From Zygnema cylindricum (Eukaryota > Streptophyta > Zygnematophyceae > Zygnematales > Zygnemataceae): a stretch of 62,000 bases of DNA. Every line of letters begins with the position of its first letter. Positions within the stretch are counted from its first letter, which is position 1. Where the stretch lies: the NCBI GenBank assembly GCA_037447655.1, contig JBBHKE010000771.1, forward strand, positions 473,797 to 535,796, in the 5' to 3' direction. The notes beneath the pieces are model-generated. The model searched no databases. It was given only the letters and a program-made list of their open reading frames with translations, and had not been told where the DNA came from. The position numbers were made by a program, and so were the translations under genes. Below, piece after piece: positions 52,201-62,000 of this stretch.

Positions 52201-52506
52201 ATCTAGATTCACATGCCCAAGCCTCTTATGTCACATCATCATATCATGAACACCAGCATAATAAAGTTTCTTTTTTTAATTACTTAAAACCAACCTTAAC
52301 ATCCCATGGCTACCTTTCTCAGCAATGAAATAGACATCCTCCTAAAAGCTAGCAGTAAAGACTCCTTCCCTAGTGCTAGTGAAAAAACCCTTATCATCTA
52401 ATACAGATGTAGAGATAAGGTTTTTGTTCAGCTCTGGAATAAACAATACATCGGAGAATGTTACTATGGATGTCTTTCCTTCTACTAACACTTTCAGATC
52501 TACCGA

Positions 52507-53758
52507 TCACATAATAGTAGTGGTGACTATCCTCCCATCCCCGTACTCTATCTCTACGGTGGGAATCTTTCTTATCTTAGTGAACAGTTGCCTATCCTTA
52601 CACATGTGCATGGAGGCACCTGAATCTATAATCCAACCTGCTTCACGTTTCATTCCACCGTAAGCACATTTCTGTCTTCGTGGAATTTCGACCTCATTTT
52701 TCGCCTCCAACTCCTCATCCAAAAGGAGCTCATCGTCCTCGTCCTCGGATTCAGCCTCAAGTACCTGTGTGACAAGGGCCTTTTTCTTTCCTCTCGGGGT
52801 ACCACCGGTCTGCCCCTCCTTTAACCGAAGCTCGGTTAGCTTAGTGCACTCTGCCATATAGTGCCCCAATTTCTTACAAAAGTGACATAGTCCTTTGGGA
52901 GCCCTTGGTTCGAACTCATCGGCCTGTTTTTTCTGCTCCCTATCCCCATAGTTTTCGACCGGTTTCCGGGATTCCTTATTCCTCCAATCGGTCGATGTTG
53001 CCAAGGTTTGGCCACTCTTTCCTCCCCTTTGGATCTCAATCGTATTCTCTCGAACGAGAATCATCCCTACTACTGAGTTCCATATCCACTGTGAGTCCGG
53101 CAAGTCCTGCACACGGTTGACTATGTTCTCGAACTCATCAGGTAACTTCATCTGTAAACAGTTAACCTTTTCTTTTTCACTAAAATCTTTTCCCGCACTC
53201 TCTAGCTCCATGAAGAGTGTAACAAGCTCATTGCAAAAATCCAACATATTTCCCCCTTTGTATACATACTCCTTAACTTTATGATCAGCCAACTGTTGTT
53301 GCTGAATCGTACCACTTCGGTACATCTCTATAAGAGCCATCCAAAGATCGGATGCCCTTTCTACTTGCAAATGAGGACATGCACATCCTTGAGTGAGATG
53401 GCGTAGGATGAAGTGCTTTGCCGCCATATTGTTGAAGTCCCAGGTTTCAGTATTATTCTCCTCGTTCCTCGGAATAGGTGACATGAATGGCGAACCAGTT
53501 GCTATTGGTGTGGTCCTCTCCTTCCCCTTTCCTTTGTCCACCACCTCTCCTTCTTTTGTTCCTCCGTTGAAGGTGGATCCTCTTTTCGGTGAATCTGCTT
53601 CCTCCAAACCTTGGAGGAATGCCAAGACTTGATGGACGTCCGAATCATCCACTCACTATCCCACAAAACATTTTTTCGCATAGAGCTCCTATAATCATAC
53701 TTTCCCAGTATATGAAGCCAGTTCCATTAAAGATTGGTACCCTAGAGGGTGGGCCCAT
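52507..53758 (-). CDS. Element A1 gag and protease start, one stop near the N-terminus
   Basis: From the ATG in the primer-binding site (53758-53756): MGPPSRVPIFNGTGFIYWES, then SMIIGALCEKMF and a stop before FGRPSSLGIP. From 53652, 381 codons are open. They cover the UBN2-like core (NMAAKHFILRHLTQG, ASDLWMALIEMYRSG, MLDFCNELVTLFMELE, LPDEFENIVNRVQDL), a basic linker, the zinc knuckle CHFCKKLGHYMAEC and an acidic stretch. The protease active site follows as AGWIIDSGASMHM. The frame ends in the protease at 52507. Gag forms particles; the protease would mature the polyprotein. Confidence 0.85.
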
Positions 53759-53762
53759 AAAC
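53746..53762 (-). promoter_or_regulatory. Primer-binding site of element A1
   Basis: The minus strand after the LTR reads GTTTATGGGCCCACCC. Apart from T for G at the second LTR-proximal position, it equals the reverse complement of the tRNA-iMet anticodon stem-loop. Its ATG starts gag. Confidence 0.85.
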
Positions 53763-54809
53763 TGAAACTCTGAGACCTCCATAAGTCCTCAGAGTGGACA
53801 GCTTCCAAGAAGCCTCTAGGATAATCCTGACCCCTTTGTGTTTCAGCAAAACCAACTGCCATCTTGGCAAACAAAAACTCTAACCACCTATACCCCTGCG
53901 AAGGTAAGACTCCCCTGTGTGGATAGCAAAAAGAATCTCTGAATTTGCTCACTTGAGCAGTATGTTATGAAGGGTCAAAGTTGACCTTTTGTGTAGAAGC
54001 TCTCTGGGAGAGAGGATCCTATCTCCTAATTTTTCTAAGTCCTATCTCTCTCACAGACTCTATCTACTGATGTACGGAACTAATCAGATTTCTCCTCCGT
54101 ACACAAAAGTACAGTCGCCGGTGTACTTTATGTACGGAATTTGTACAACATGGCCTAAATGTCGGCACATGTCATATCCGGATTTGGTGCCGTAATCTCC
54201 GGAGATACCACGATCCAATGTAATTTAGCCACGTGTCATCGGATGTGTCGATGCCCACAAATCGCCGAATTTTTCTTCCGCGATCTCGGCGCTAATTCCG
54301 ACCGTTCGATAAAAATTCACATTTGATTGTAGCCGTAATAAATACATGCGCGGTATTTGTTTCGCTTACGAAATCAATGCGCGGTATAGATTTCTTATCC
54401 GTACCGCAATTCGTACTTTTACACTACCGGTTCTATGTATCCCGTAAACAATTATAGTTAAATGATTTATCCTACGTATTTATGTTTAATTAAATATCAA
54501 ACCATATAGTCCGTATCACTACTAAAAGACTTAACGGCTAAGGTTACCGTCTACCGGCAGCTTGCCGTCTTGCAGGTACCAGGTTCAAATCCTGTGGCCG
54601 CCGCATATCTTTTTACTTTTTAAACCCCAAATATATATATTTCCCGTAAACCTCAGGATAGCCTAGGTAGCCATGGCTCTAGCTTCCTCTCCAATTTCTC
54701 AGTGAGTGCGACAAGTTTGAGAGTTGAAGAGAGAAGTTAGAGGTAGACTGCCTCGGCTTCTTTCTTATTTTTGACATAGAAAATACTTTAAAAACCATCA
54801 ATTTCTACA
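53763..54809 (-). repeat. 5' LTR of A1 / right LTR of the composite insertion
   Basis: 1047 bp, TG...CA termini intact (TGTAGAAATTGATGG at 54809). The conserved dyad is at 54097-54137. A tRNA-like stretch lies on the plus strand at 54527-54607. ATCAC follows at 54810. Confidence 0.92.
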
Positions 54810-55254
54810 ATCACCACTTGGAGTGATGCCAGTTATGGAGATGTGCCTTTAAGGAGGTGTACAATTGGATATGTGTTGCAAATTGGATCCGGTGCATGTT
54901 GTTGGAGTAGCAAACAACAAAAAGTAGTAGCTCAGTCCACTATGGAGGCTGAATACATGGCTTCTTGTGCTGCCACCAAATAATTAATGTGGGTTAAATC
55001 TCTTCTTGAAGAACTTGGGTTCATGAAGTTATCAAGCTGCCATCTCTATTGCAGCTAATCCGAAACATCACTTCAAAGCTAAACATATGGATATTAGACT
55101 AAGCTTTGTCAGAGAGAAGGTAGAAAATAAAATTACTAAACTGGTTCATAAAACTGATAGAAAAATGATTGCAGACATGATGACAAAAACAGTGCCTTCC
55201 CTTAAGTTGATTTATTGCAGAGAAAACTGTGGATTAAAATTGAAAAGTGACTAG
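54810..55254 (+). pseudogene. Element E RNase H, continuing from 43654
   Basis: TTWSDASYGDVPLRRCTIGY, VAQSTMEAEYMASCAATK, then a stop. In other frames it continues KHHFKAKHMDIRLSFVREKV, KMIADMMTKTVPSLKL and CGLKLKSD-stop (55252-55254). Removing the insertion and one ATCAC rejoins the frame without a base lost. Confidence 0.88.
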
Positions 55255-55255
55255 G

Positions 55256-55267
55256 AATTAAGGGGAG
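55256..55267 (+). other. Polypurine tract of element E
   Basis: AATTAAGGGGAG immediately precedes the LTR start TGTTGAAAAG. Confidence 0.75.
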
Positions 55268-56155
55268 TGTTGAAAAGAGGTAATTAATAGTTCACTTCCC
55301 TATTTTAGTTTTTATTTAAAGAAAGAGAGTGAAGATCAAGGGCGCGGCCATGGTTGTCGCCATATATAGAAAGTGACAGTTTTTGAAGTAAAGTGTAATT
55401 TAATAAAATGATGCCTAAGTCTAGATTTGAAACTGCGACCTCTAGATTCTCTATAGTCTATCGCCTTAACCATTAAGGCGTTATGCAACGATACACGTGA
55501 CGGGTTTCATAAATATATAAACATTAACGCAACAGCTAATTAACAGCAGACTAACCAAAAGGAGCAATTCCTGCATGTACGCGAATCTGAACCGTGTAAA
55601 ATATGTTTTGATCAGACGGCCGGCATTATAGCCGCCACACGAAGTGAGTTTTTGGCGGCATACGGAGATAGCGTCACGCGGTGCCACGTGGCGCCACATT
55701 ATTTGATACTGGAGAAGATGGGAGGAGGAACCATGGCTTCCGATTTTACACGTGTCACTTTGTAGACCTTGTAGTACAATGGTCGTACAATAAGTACATC
55801 GCCCATTGTACCTTCTTGTACTTTAATGTGTTCCTATTGGACTAGGGTTTAGTAGTAGCTAGTCGTAAGTAGGCAGACAGAGACTTAGTAATATTTAGGT
55901 ACCTCTCTCTAAGAGAGCTTGTAACTATAAAGGTCATCTTTGACCAGCCATAACTTACTACTCAGGGGAGCAAATTCAGTGATACTTTTTGCGTTTCACT
56001 CAGGGGAGTCTTGTCCTCACAAGGGTGTGAGTGGTTAGAATATTTGTGTGCCTGGGCGGCGCTTATTCAGCGGGAAAGGAGAAGGGGCAAATATTATCCT
56101 AGAGGCTTTACATAGGCTGCTCATTCTGTGGGTCAATGGAGACCACAGAATTTCA
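55268..56155 (+). repeat. 3' LTR of element E, variant A'
   Basis: 888 bp, TGTTGAAAAGAGG to CAGAATTTCA. It matches the solo LTR 36916-38011 much better than it matches the 5' LTR of the same element. The antisense tRNA-like stretch at about 55425-55495 reads on the minus strand TTAATGGTTAAGGCGATAG and is strikingly like the D-arm region of tRNA-Ser. Confidence 0.85.
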
Positions 56156-56243
56156 GGTATAATAAAAATCATCAAATATTTCTCTCACCGACCAGCTTTA
56201 AATCGCAATCTTCATTTGCCTAACATGTACGTGTGGACAAGGT
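56156..56243. other. Short spacer between retrotransposons
   Basis: 88 bases with no feature. It ends with AAGGT (56239-56243), the left target duplicate of the next LTR. Confidence 0.6.
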
Positions 56244-57155
56244 TGCAATTTTGAGACCTCCATAGGTCCTCAGAGTAGACAGCTCACACGAAGCCACTAG
56301 GATAACCTTAACTCTTTTGATTTTGCAGAACACTCACTAGCACCCTGGGAGTCAACTAGCTGAATTGACTTCACCACAGTGAAGCCAAGACTCCTCGAGT
56401 TCGCCGCAAAAATAATCAGACAATTTGCTCCCATGAGCAGTAAATTATTTTTAGTTAAAGATGACTTTCTTATACAACACCTCTCTGGGAGAGAGGATGT
56501 TACCTATAGATTTTTCTAAGTCGCAAATCCGTCTCTAAAGCTTCTACTATTCGAGTACGACACCAATGATATCACTATACAGTACAAAAAGGTACTGGTG
56601 CCGGAGTACTTTCCGTACGCTATGGCCAAAGAGGTGACGCATATCTCAACGGGACTTGTTCTACTGCTCTCTGAAAATGCAGCAAGCCACTAGGTGTGGC
56701 TGTGACCGAAAACCGCCTACGCGCCCACTCCACGATGTTGGCTTTTACCGTGATCATTCGATCCGAACCGAATTTTAATATTAGCCGTTGGAACAAATTT
56801 GCGGTATATTTGTTTCATGCGGTACCCTCGTCCGTTTTATGTGTATAACTGCTTCTATGTGCTAAAAAATCCATTCGCTCAGTTAAATGAAATTATTTGA
56901 GGTTACATCTTTAAATACTTATCGAACCCTATATATCTCACCGCAGTGTCTAAAACATATGACAACTCTAATGGCTACAGTCTACATTAACGGACGGTAG
57001 GTACCAGTATCAAATCCTAGGTCCGTTAGGCCTTTTTGGTAACTCTGCCTAATTCTTGCTCCCTGTCTTCTTGTGAACCCTAGGCAACCATGACACTAAC
57101 TCCCTCTCTAGTCTTCAATTACTGCGGCAAGTGTGTTAACTTGAGAGAGGAGTTG

Positions 57156-57975
57156 GGGCGTGTTCCCATGTGTTCAAGGAAGGGTTTTTTTCGTCGTTTT
57201 CACAAAAAATGGGACTTCCAACGAGAAAATATTACATCGTACGAAAAATGGGCAAAAACACAACTACATTTTGCGTCATCTTGGAACTTGAAAGGTACGG
57301 TAATTTGGCGTTATTATCATTACGACCCACTTCTACCTCATCTTCACACTTACACTGGAATCAAATCGCGATCTCATTTTAATCAAAATATTACCCTATT
57401 GACGAATAGAAAACCTAGATTGCACGCGTCAAACGTTTTTATCTTGTTTGTTGCAGTTGGGAGAGTTTACACGAAATAAAGTTGTTTGTCCGTTTGCAAA
57501 CAATTTGTTTGTTTGGTTGTACGGACAAGCAGCCGGACAGGATTCGCCAGAACTACGCACATGGCATTGAAAGAAAGTCCGACGTCTACAATGCCACGCT
57601 GAACATTCAATGTCACTTTCACTACAGTACTGTATTGTACAACCCATTTGTAGACGTAGGCGATTGGTTATGTTGTCCACGTGTGGGCGTCTACAAATGT
57701 CAAGAGCTCGTTGGCGTCGACAAATGTCCGCAGCTTGTGAGGAGCTCGTTGTAGTGTACAAATGTCTGCAGTCTCATTGGAGTATACAAATGTCCGCAGT
57801 TTGTTGGCGTCTACATGTGTCGCAAGATATTGGCGACGTCTACAACTGTCACATATTCGAAGTAATAAAGGCGCAAGTAATTATTGACACAGGTACACTT
57901 TGAAAAGTACACTGTAAAATTTGAGCTTAAATCCAAAGTAGCGTTTCAAAGTTTTGGTTACATGGGAACACGCCA
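57156..57975. mobile_element. PIF/Harbinger-like non-autonomous DNA element
   Basis: 820 bp with terminal inverted repeats GGCGTGTTCCCATGT and its complement. It is flanked by TTG (57153-57155) and TTA (57976-57978), compatible with the 3-bp TWA duplication of PIF/Harbinger with one change. It lies inside an LTR whose sequence continues on both sides. It has no transposase. It contains a tandem repeat at about 57685-57860. Confidence 0.7.
57685..57860. repeat. About 28-bp degenerate tandem repeat in the Harbinger-like element
   Basis: Six imperfect copies of GTCTACAAATGTCCGCAG-x-TTGTTGGC, 27-37 bases apart. The word TACAAATGT recurs. The complement of the 28-bp repeat at 33014 shares GTCTAC and similar length. 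Confidence 0.75.
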
Positions 57976-58177
57976 TTAGAGGCAGGCTGCCTCTGCTTTT
58001 CCTTCCCTTTTATTTTTACAGTTTTTGACGTAGAAAAATACTTAACAAGAATTTATTAATTTCTACAAAGGTCATCGTACGACATAATCTTTGTACTCTT
58101 TGCAGACGCCTTGTCAGATACTAGCTTAATTTTGTTTAGGGTTTTTTACTCTGTTTTTTCTCGTGACGGATGAGCGC

Positions 58178-58396
58178 TACACCTCCAATCGCTATTTTCG
58201 TTGTGTACGCTCATCCCGTCCCGCTTTTTTTGTTTTATTTTCAAATAGAATTATCCACACTATTAAAAAAGAACCCTAATTCCTAATTAGAGTAATCGAT
58301 TTCTTCGAAAATTTCCAAATTCCCAATTAGCGTAAACCACGCTAATTATTCGTACACGCTAAAGAAACTTCTACGCTAATAGCGATTGGCGGTGTA
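58178..58396. mobile_element. TA-flanked MITE
   Basis: 219 bp with ends TACACCTCCAATCGCTATT and the complement of TACACCGCCAATCGCTATTA. It is the same family as the EF-hand copies, with a subfamily change (CCAATCG for TGAATCG). Confidence 0.8.
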
Positions 58397-58740
58397 CCAC
58401 GATTACTTTTGTGATTTCGGTTAGGATTTTGAATGGATGTATCATGTGCGAATTTTTTAGACTTCTTTTGGTTGCCGTCTTGACACGTATGTTCATTATC
58501 CAACGTGTCTCGGTTCATTTTTTTCTGTAAATGGTGATGTACCTCTTCGAGGAACTTTCGAAGCGAATGCTTGGCGATTATATATCCAACGGTCTTTGTT
58601 ACCTCCCAGAAATTTGGAGAGTATTGGCAAGATTCTCTGTAATGATTACCGCTCATAATAACAAAATAGGCGGTACGTCCTTGTACGGATAGGCGCCGAT
58701 TTCTGTAAACTACCCCACTTTTTGTCTGATGGAACGCCAC
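58397..58740 (-). CDS. Unrecognised open frame, low confidence
   Basis: A 132-codon frame (58740-58342) begins MAFHQTKSGVVYRNRRLSVQ and is rich in K, N, H and S at its C-terminus. Its last 18 codons run into the MITE. No domain recognised. It could be an exon of a gene divergent from the promoter at 59219, or chance. Confidence 0.15.
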
Positions 58741-59215
58741 CCCAAGTCCGTAGCAGTTTCAATCTGTTACCGTTAGTGGTCGTCAACTATATCACATTCC
58801 AATCATGCCTTTTACCTGATGGTTTAACCGTGAGAAAATGTTTTCCTTTTGCACGGTGGAATGCCGCTCCAGAGAACGCACCCTACGGGCGGCATGTTCG
58901 AAATCTACCCTGTACTGCACTGTCCTGTAGTCGCATGAAATGCTCATCACGGGTACCAGGGAATTTATGGGGCAGGGTCCTTCAGTCTGAAAGCGGTTAA
59001 CAATTGGTTAAAGCAGTTGAATCTCCGTACGCCCACAATCGACCTTGAAACAGGTAGCAGCAAAAAAGAGTGATGGGAATGATTTTACAGTTGCGATTCC
59101 CCAATTTTAGGTACAATTTGTACGCATTGACCGGTTGGGGTCAAGTATTGAAGTGCAATCGGCAATGTCCGTATATTCCTGTACCACCGAAGAGGGGACA
59201 AGACAGTCATTAATG
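58741..59215. other. No gene recognised
   Basis: Unique-looking sequence upstream of the G-box/TATA pair. A 92-codon plus frame (58722-59000) has no recognisable domain. It is the likely upstream region of the gene starting at about 59475. Confidence 0.4.
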
Positions 59216-59218
59216 CCC

Positions 59219-59232
59219 ACGTGTATATATAG
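59219..59232 (+). promoter_or_regulatory. Overlapping G-box and TATA box
   Basis: CCACGTGTATATATAGAGG: the palindromic G-box CACGTG is fused to TATATATA, an unusually close spacing. Transcription would be expected to start near 59255-59265. The spliced candidate gene begins 210 bp further on. Confidence 0.65.
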
Positions 59233-59474
59233 AGGGATTATAGACGCTCTATCGGTATTTCCAGAGCGGATGAACGCAAAACCATAATCATTGATTCATT
59301 TCCAAACCCTTCGGCGACTCCGAATTGTTTCGACAGTCCTCGAGCGAGCGAGCGTTAGAAGTTCGTTTTGCAGCGGAGTGATATTCGTTTACGTTCCCAC
59401 TTTACCTACGGCGAAACACTATTTGTTCGCCAGCCACTCTAACCGCGCCCCACCCTCCATACAAACCAACGAAT

Positions 59475-61068
59475 ATGTCTCTGCGTATGCATCGATTGGA
59501 TTCGCCCCTCCTATAATACAATACATTTTTAATTAGGTTAAAACTACACATATTAGGTCTCTTCTGCGTATATTGTTGGCAAATCTGATTCTTGCATTCG
59601 TGAAGTACTGTGCTTTATACTTTTCTACTTTCTTTAGCCATGGCAGCGTGTGAGAAAGTAACGTAGTTTTCGCTGTTCGCTCACCCTATTACCTTTCATT
59701 AAGCTCTGCTCAGCTTGAGACACGTGGCATTAAACCTTGCCCTCTTACTGCTGTGTCTATTAGTGGAAGGCACAGCAGGAGGATAAGGTCAGCTGAGTAT
59801 TCCTTGGTTTGTTTTATCGACAGAAGGGGTTCATACTTTTTGTGTTGTTTTGCATGGCTAGGAAATATTGTTTACGTTTTTTTTCCAGGTTTCTCAATCT
59901 ATGGCACAAGCAACTCACATGAAATGACAGTTTTCGGTCATCATTATGATGGAAAGACACTACTGAGTTCGATATTCTTTAGGAATATTATTTTTTCCTG
60001 ACAAATTTGTACTTATAGTTTTTGAATTTTCTAATGCCTGCCATAACTGTCTTCTCAGAGCATTGTTCTACTGTCTGTTTTGGTCATTCAGAAAGCTCAA
60101 AGTTCAAAGTTTGGATTTTTACGAATGCTAACACTTTTTGTTTGTTTGTGTCTCCAGTACATGATCCAAATACTCCTGCTACAGCAGAACAATTGAGTGG
60201 TAAGTCAACTCAGGCAATCAAAATAAGTGTTTTTACCAACTTGGTAAACTAGTGTACCTATATCATTGTATGTAAATGAAGGGTCTGATGAAAAATTAAG
60301 TGTAATTCATTATAGATTTTTATGATTAAAAAATCTGACAGTCGTCCGTCCTGTTTCTCAGTGGTTTGTTGCAAAGCTCGGTAGTTCCCACATTGCATTG
60401 TATTTTTGAGTTAAGTTACGGCTACATATTTTGGTATAATTGACTTGCTGAGTCCTCCGTGAATGCGGACTGTGGTGATTTTTGTGTTTCGTACTACAGT
60501 AGTATTATTGTTGATGTCTGTACTTTTTGCTCAACCTCGTTTTTGTCTTTGTCTTTCGTCTTTGCAGTTGAACTTTCTCAAGATATGAGAAGATCTGTAC
60601 CAACAGACACAAATCTTGGGCCTCCGGCTCAAACAAGAAGGCGGGGTAGACCTTTTAGCAGGTCTCTTTATTATTATTTTTTACTTCGCCAAGCATGGCC
60701 ATTCATTATCGTGCTACTGGGCTTAGGGCTACTCTTAAATTATTCATACTTTACATATCGCAATGGAAGGGTTGAAAACTGGGTATCGAAAGGTGAAGAA
60801 AAGAGTCAAAAGTCCGTACTTGGGGAACAAGCCATTCAGTACCACGATAAGGCAGATGCCAAAACAGTTCATGCTGGCGGACAACCTAAACGTTATCGAG
60901 AAACTTCTCCAGTTTATGGTTTTATTTTGTTTTCAAGCTACAGGACAGGAGCGTCAAAATTTGCTGCTGTCGGTTTGTCAGGATTGGTGCTCCACGACTC
61001 GAAGCATTTAGGAAAATGTTTATGGAAGGAACGCGCAGGAGGGCATCGAGTCGAAGGGACTCTTCAAG
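59475..61068 (+). CDS. Candidate single-pass (type II) membrane protein, 5' exons
   Basis: I join 59475-59484 (ATG TCT CTG C, donor GTATGC), 60158-60199 (acceptor TGTCTCCAG, donor GTAAGT) and 60568-61068 (acceptor CTTTGCAG, donor GTATGA). The frame stays open for 184 codons. The last two exons join in frame with good splice sites; the tiny first exon is a weaker guess. The protein has a basic segment (TRRRGRPFSRS), then a hydrophobic helix at about 61-80 (WPFIIVLLGLGLLLNYSYF). A lumenal-type region with FILFSSYRTGASKF at about 136-149 follows. The R-[ST]-G-[AS] turn recalls the PAPS-binding loop of Golgi sulfotransferases, but this is only a resemblance. The gene continues right of 61068. Confidence 0.5.
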
Positions 61069-61593
61069 GTATGATACCTCCAAACCCGCTATACTCTAGA
61101 AAAGGGAGAGGCAGGAGGAAACGAGGGATCGCAGGTTGGACAAGACGTAGAAAGAGGGAAGAAGTCAGGCTTTCTTGGAATGTTTGAAAGGCTTTGCCTT
61201 GGGACTAGAAACATAATGGGTATGTCGTTTTTATAGGGACTTTCATGCCAGGTACTCGGTTGTGAAGTTTTTTATCTAACTTGTGCATTGCTCCCAATAT
61301 TTTTCCTGGGTTTCTTCCTGCGAGGATGAGCAAGTAGCCTGTTATCCTGGGCACACATTGACTCACCGAGTTCAGAGTTTTTTCTGCAACATTTAACATA
61401 TGCATATTCTTGTACTTTTGATTATTTGCTGAGGGTGTTTGGCGACAAGGTTGTGTATATTTGCTTAATGGTTTCGTCAGTTACCACATCCTGTGATTCA
61501 AGAATTAAGTAGAACCGCTTTGGCCATTGTGTATACGGCGGACCCCAAGGCTGTTGGCAAAATTACGCTTTTAGAGATACAAGGGTTTGTAGG
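61069..61593 (+). other. Downstream part of the candidate membrane-protein gene
   Basis: After donor GTATGA at 61069 there is an intron-like stretch. A possible exon runs 61490-61592 (acceptor TCGTCAG; LPHPVIQELSRTALAIVY then ADPKAVGKITLLEIQGF). It is open and protein-like but not recognised. A second possible acceptor (TTTTATAG, about 61238) leads only to a short open stretch. Confidence 0.3.
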
Positions 61594-61780
61594 TACACTG
61601 CCTATCCTATTTAGATTTAATAACTAATTCGACCACGACTTTTTTTAGCTAAACATCAAAAAGTAGTCTTAACAACACTAAATAGAGGAGTGGCCTGCAA
61701 TCTGCCTCGTCTCCTATTATATAATATAATTTCGCGTTAACACTAACACATCCTTAACGCTAGTAATGATTGGCAGTGTA
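61594..61780. mobile_element. TA-flanked MITE, short subfamily
   Basis: 187 bp, ends TACACTGCCTATCCTATT and the complement of TACACTGCCAATCATTACTA. It directly follows the possible exon ending QGFV, with GGTACACT at the junction. Confidence 0.6.
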
Positions 61781-62000
61781 CCTTTGTCACGTAACTACAT
61801 GTTTAACCATTTCCTAAGGGTAACTGTTCATACTGCGTTTGACAAGCAGCCGAAGGCCACATTAGAATTGATATTTTATCACGAAGTGGGCGCAGCTTGG
61901 GAAAAATATTATGTTTTATGCATTTTTTCTATGTTGTTGGAAACAGGTCATAGCTGATAGGGTAATTACACTATCGAAGTTTTACACTCCTTTTGGGGGT
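61781..62000. other. Window end, no gene assigned
   Basis: A 63-codon plus frame (61766-61957) partly overlaps the MITE end and is not recognised. If the gene of 59475 continues, further exons lie here or beyond. Confidence 0.3.

Larger units (their letters stand above)
43655..54809 (-). mobile_element. 11.2-kb composite insertion in element E, flanked by A-type LTRs and ATCAC
   Basis: A-type LTRs stand at both outer ends (43655-44699 and 53763-54809). ATCAC is duplicated at 43650-43654 and 54810-54814. Inside are a pol end of family A, a family C LTR, a gypsy fragment, a third A-type LTR and a nearly full A-type internal region. The outer frame D-I-T-T-W-S-D of element E rejoins exactly across it. 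Confidence 0.85.
48373..54809 (-). mobile_element. Element A1: nearly complete family A copia
   Basis: 6437 bp: LTR, primer site, gag-protease, integrase, RT, RNase H, polypurine tract, LTR in minus orientation. This is the best-preserved copia pol in the window. Flanks are GTCAC (48368-48372) and ATCAC (54810-54814), four of five matching. The difference fits a right LTR that came from another insertion. Confidence 0.88.
56244..58067 (-). repeat. Solo LTR, A-type, with perfect TSD, containing a DNA transposon
   Basis: In minus orientation it starts TGTAGAAATTAATAAATTC at 58067 and ends at 56244. AAGGT is duplicated at 56239-56243 and 58068-58072. The length beyond the usual 1 kb is an 820-bp insertion at 57156-57975. 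A tRNA-like stretch lies on the plus strand near 56955-57030. Confidence 0.88.

Noticed and set aside
48373-54809. A tandem dimer of family A sharing the middle LTR (43655-54809)
   Set aside because: A dimer would place a primer-binding site left of the LTR at 48373. Instead the gypsy gag lies there, so nested insertion plus recombination fits better.
58722-59000. 92-codon plus-strand frame near the G-box promoter
   Set aside because: No domain, no splice support and upstream of the promoter; likely chance.

Overview
The window is nuclear DNA of a plant-lineage eukaryote (a land plant or a streptophyte alga; I cannot name the species). The evidence is Ty1/copia and Ty3/gypsy elements, a multi-exon EF-hand gene with GT-AG introns, a decayed fragment of a plant-type calcium-dependent protein kinase (CDPK), and many MITEs and simple repeats. 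Most of the sequence is transposon in nested layers. Host coding sequence is concentrated at 27.2-32.1 kb (minus strand), possibly 34.4-35.9 kb (minus), and 59.2 kb to the right edge (plus).

Layout. 0.19-4.5 kb: a non-autonomous copia element (element 1) with two LTRs and a deleted gag-pol. 5.2-10.3 kb: a decayed gypsy element, plus strand, with a cytosine-methyltransferase-like motif at its left edge. 10.6-21.3 kb: a minus-strand copia (family C) whose pol is split by a solo LTR (family A, TSD CCCTA) and by a complete gag-only element (family B, TSD GATTT). 21.3-25.9 kb: copia fragments, an ATC microsatellite, a CDPK pseudogene, a 10-bp minisatellite and a TA microsatellite. 25.9-27.2 kb: a foldback element with arms over 300 bp and a 124-bp spacer-less palindrome near its centre. 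27.25-32.1 kb: the EF-hand gene (4 exons, 365 residues, six EF-hand modules) with TA-flanked MITEs in two introns and in its promoter. 33.0-34.2 kb: tandem repeats. 34.4-35.9 kb: a proline-rich, coiled-coil candidate gene. 36.9-58.1 kb: a second retrotransposon nest. There a plus-strand copia (E) sits inside element F, has a family B solo LTR in its 5' LTR, and has its pol split by an 11-kb insertion of minus-strand copia and gypsy pieces. 59.2 kb to the end: a candidate gene for a single-pass membrane protein behind a G-box/TATA promoter.

How the parts relate. The copia families A, B, E, F and element 1 share an unusual design. The primer-binding site directly after the LTR is complementary to the anticodon stem-loop of initiator tRNA-Met, not to its 3' end. 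The AUG inside that site is in frame with gag and appears to be its start codon. The A-type LTRs also carry, on the opposite strand, a tRNA-like module with a T-arm/B-box, and a conserved dyad upstream of the TATA box. Perfect 5-bp target duplications on several insertions allow the order of events to be reconstructed, including a probable LTR-LTR recombination that collapsed a three-layer nest at 43.7-54.8 kb.
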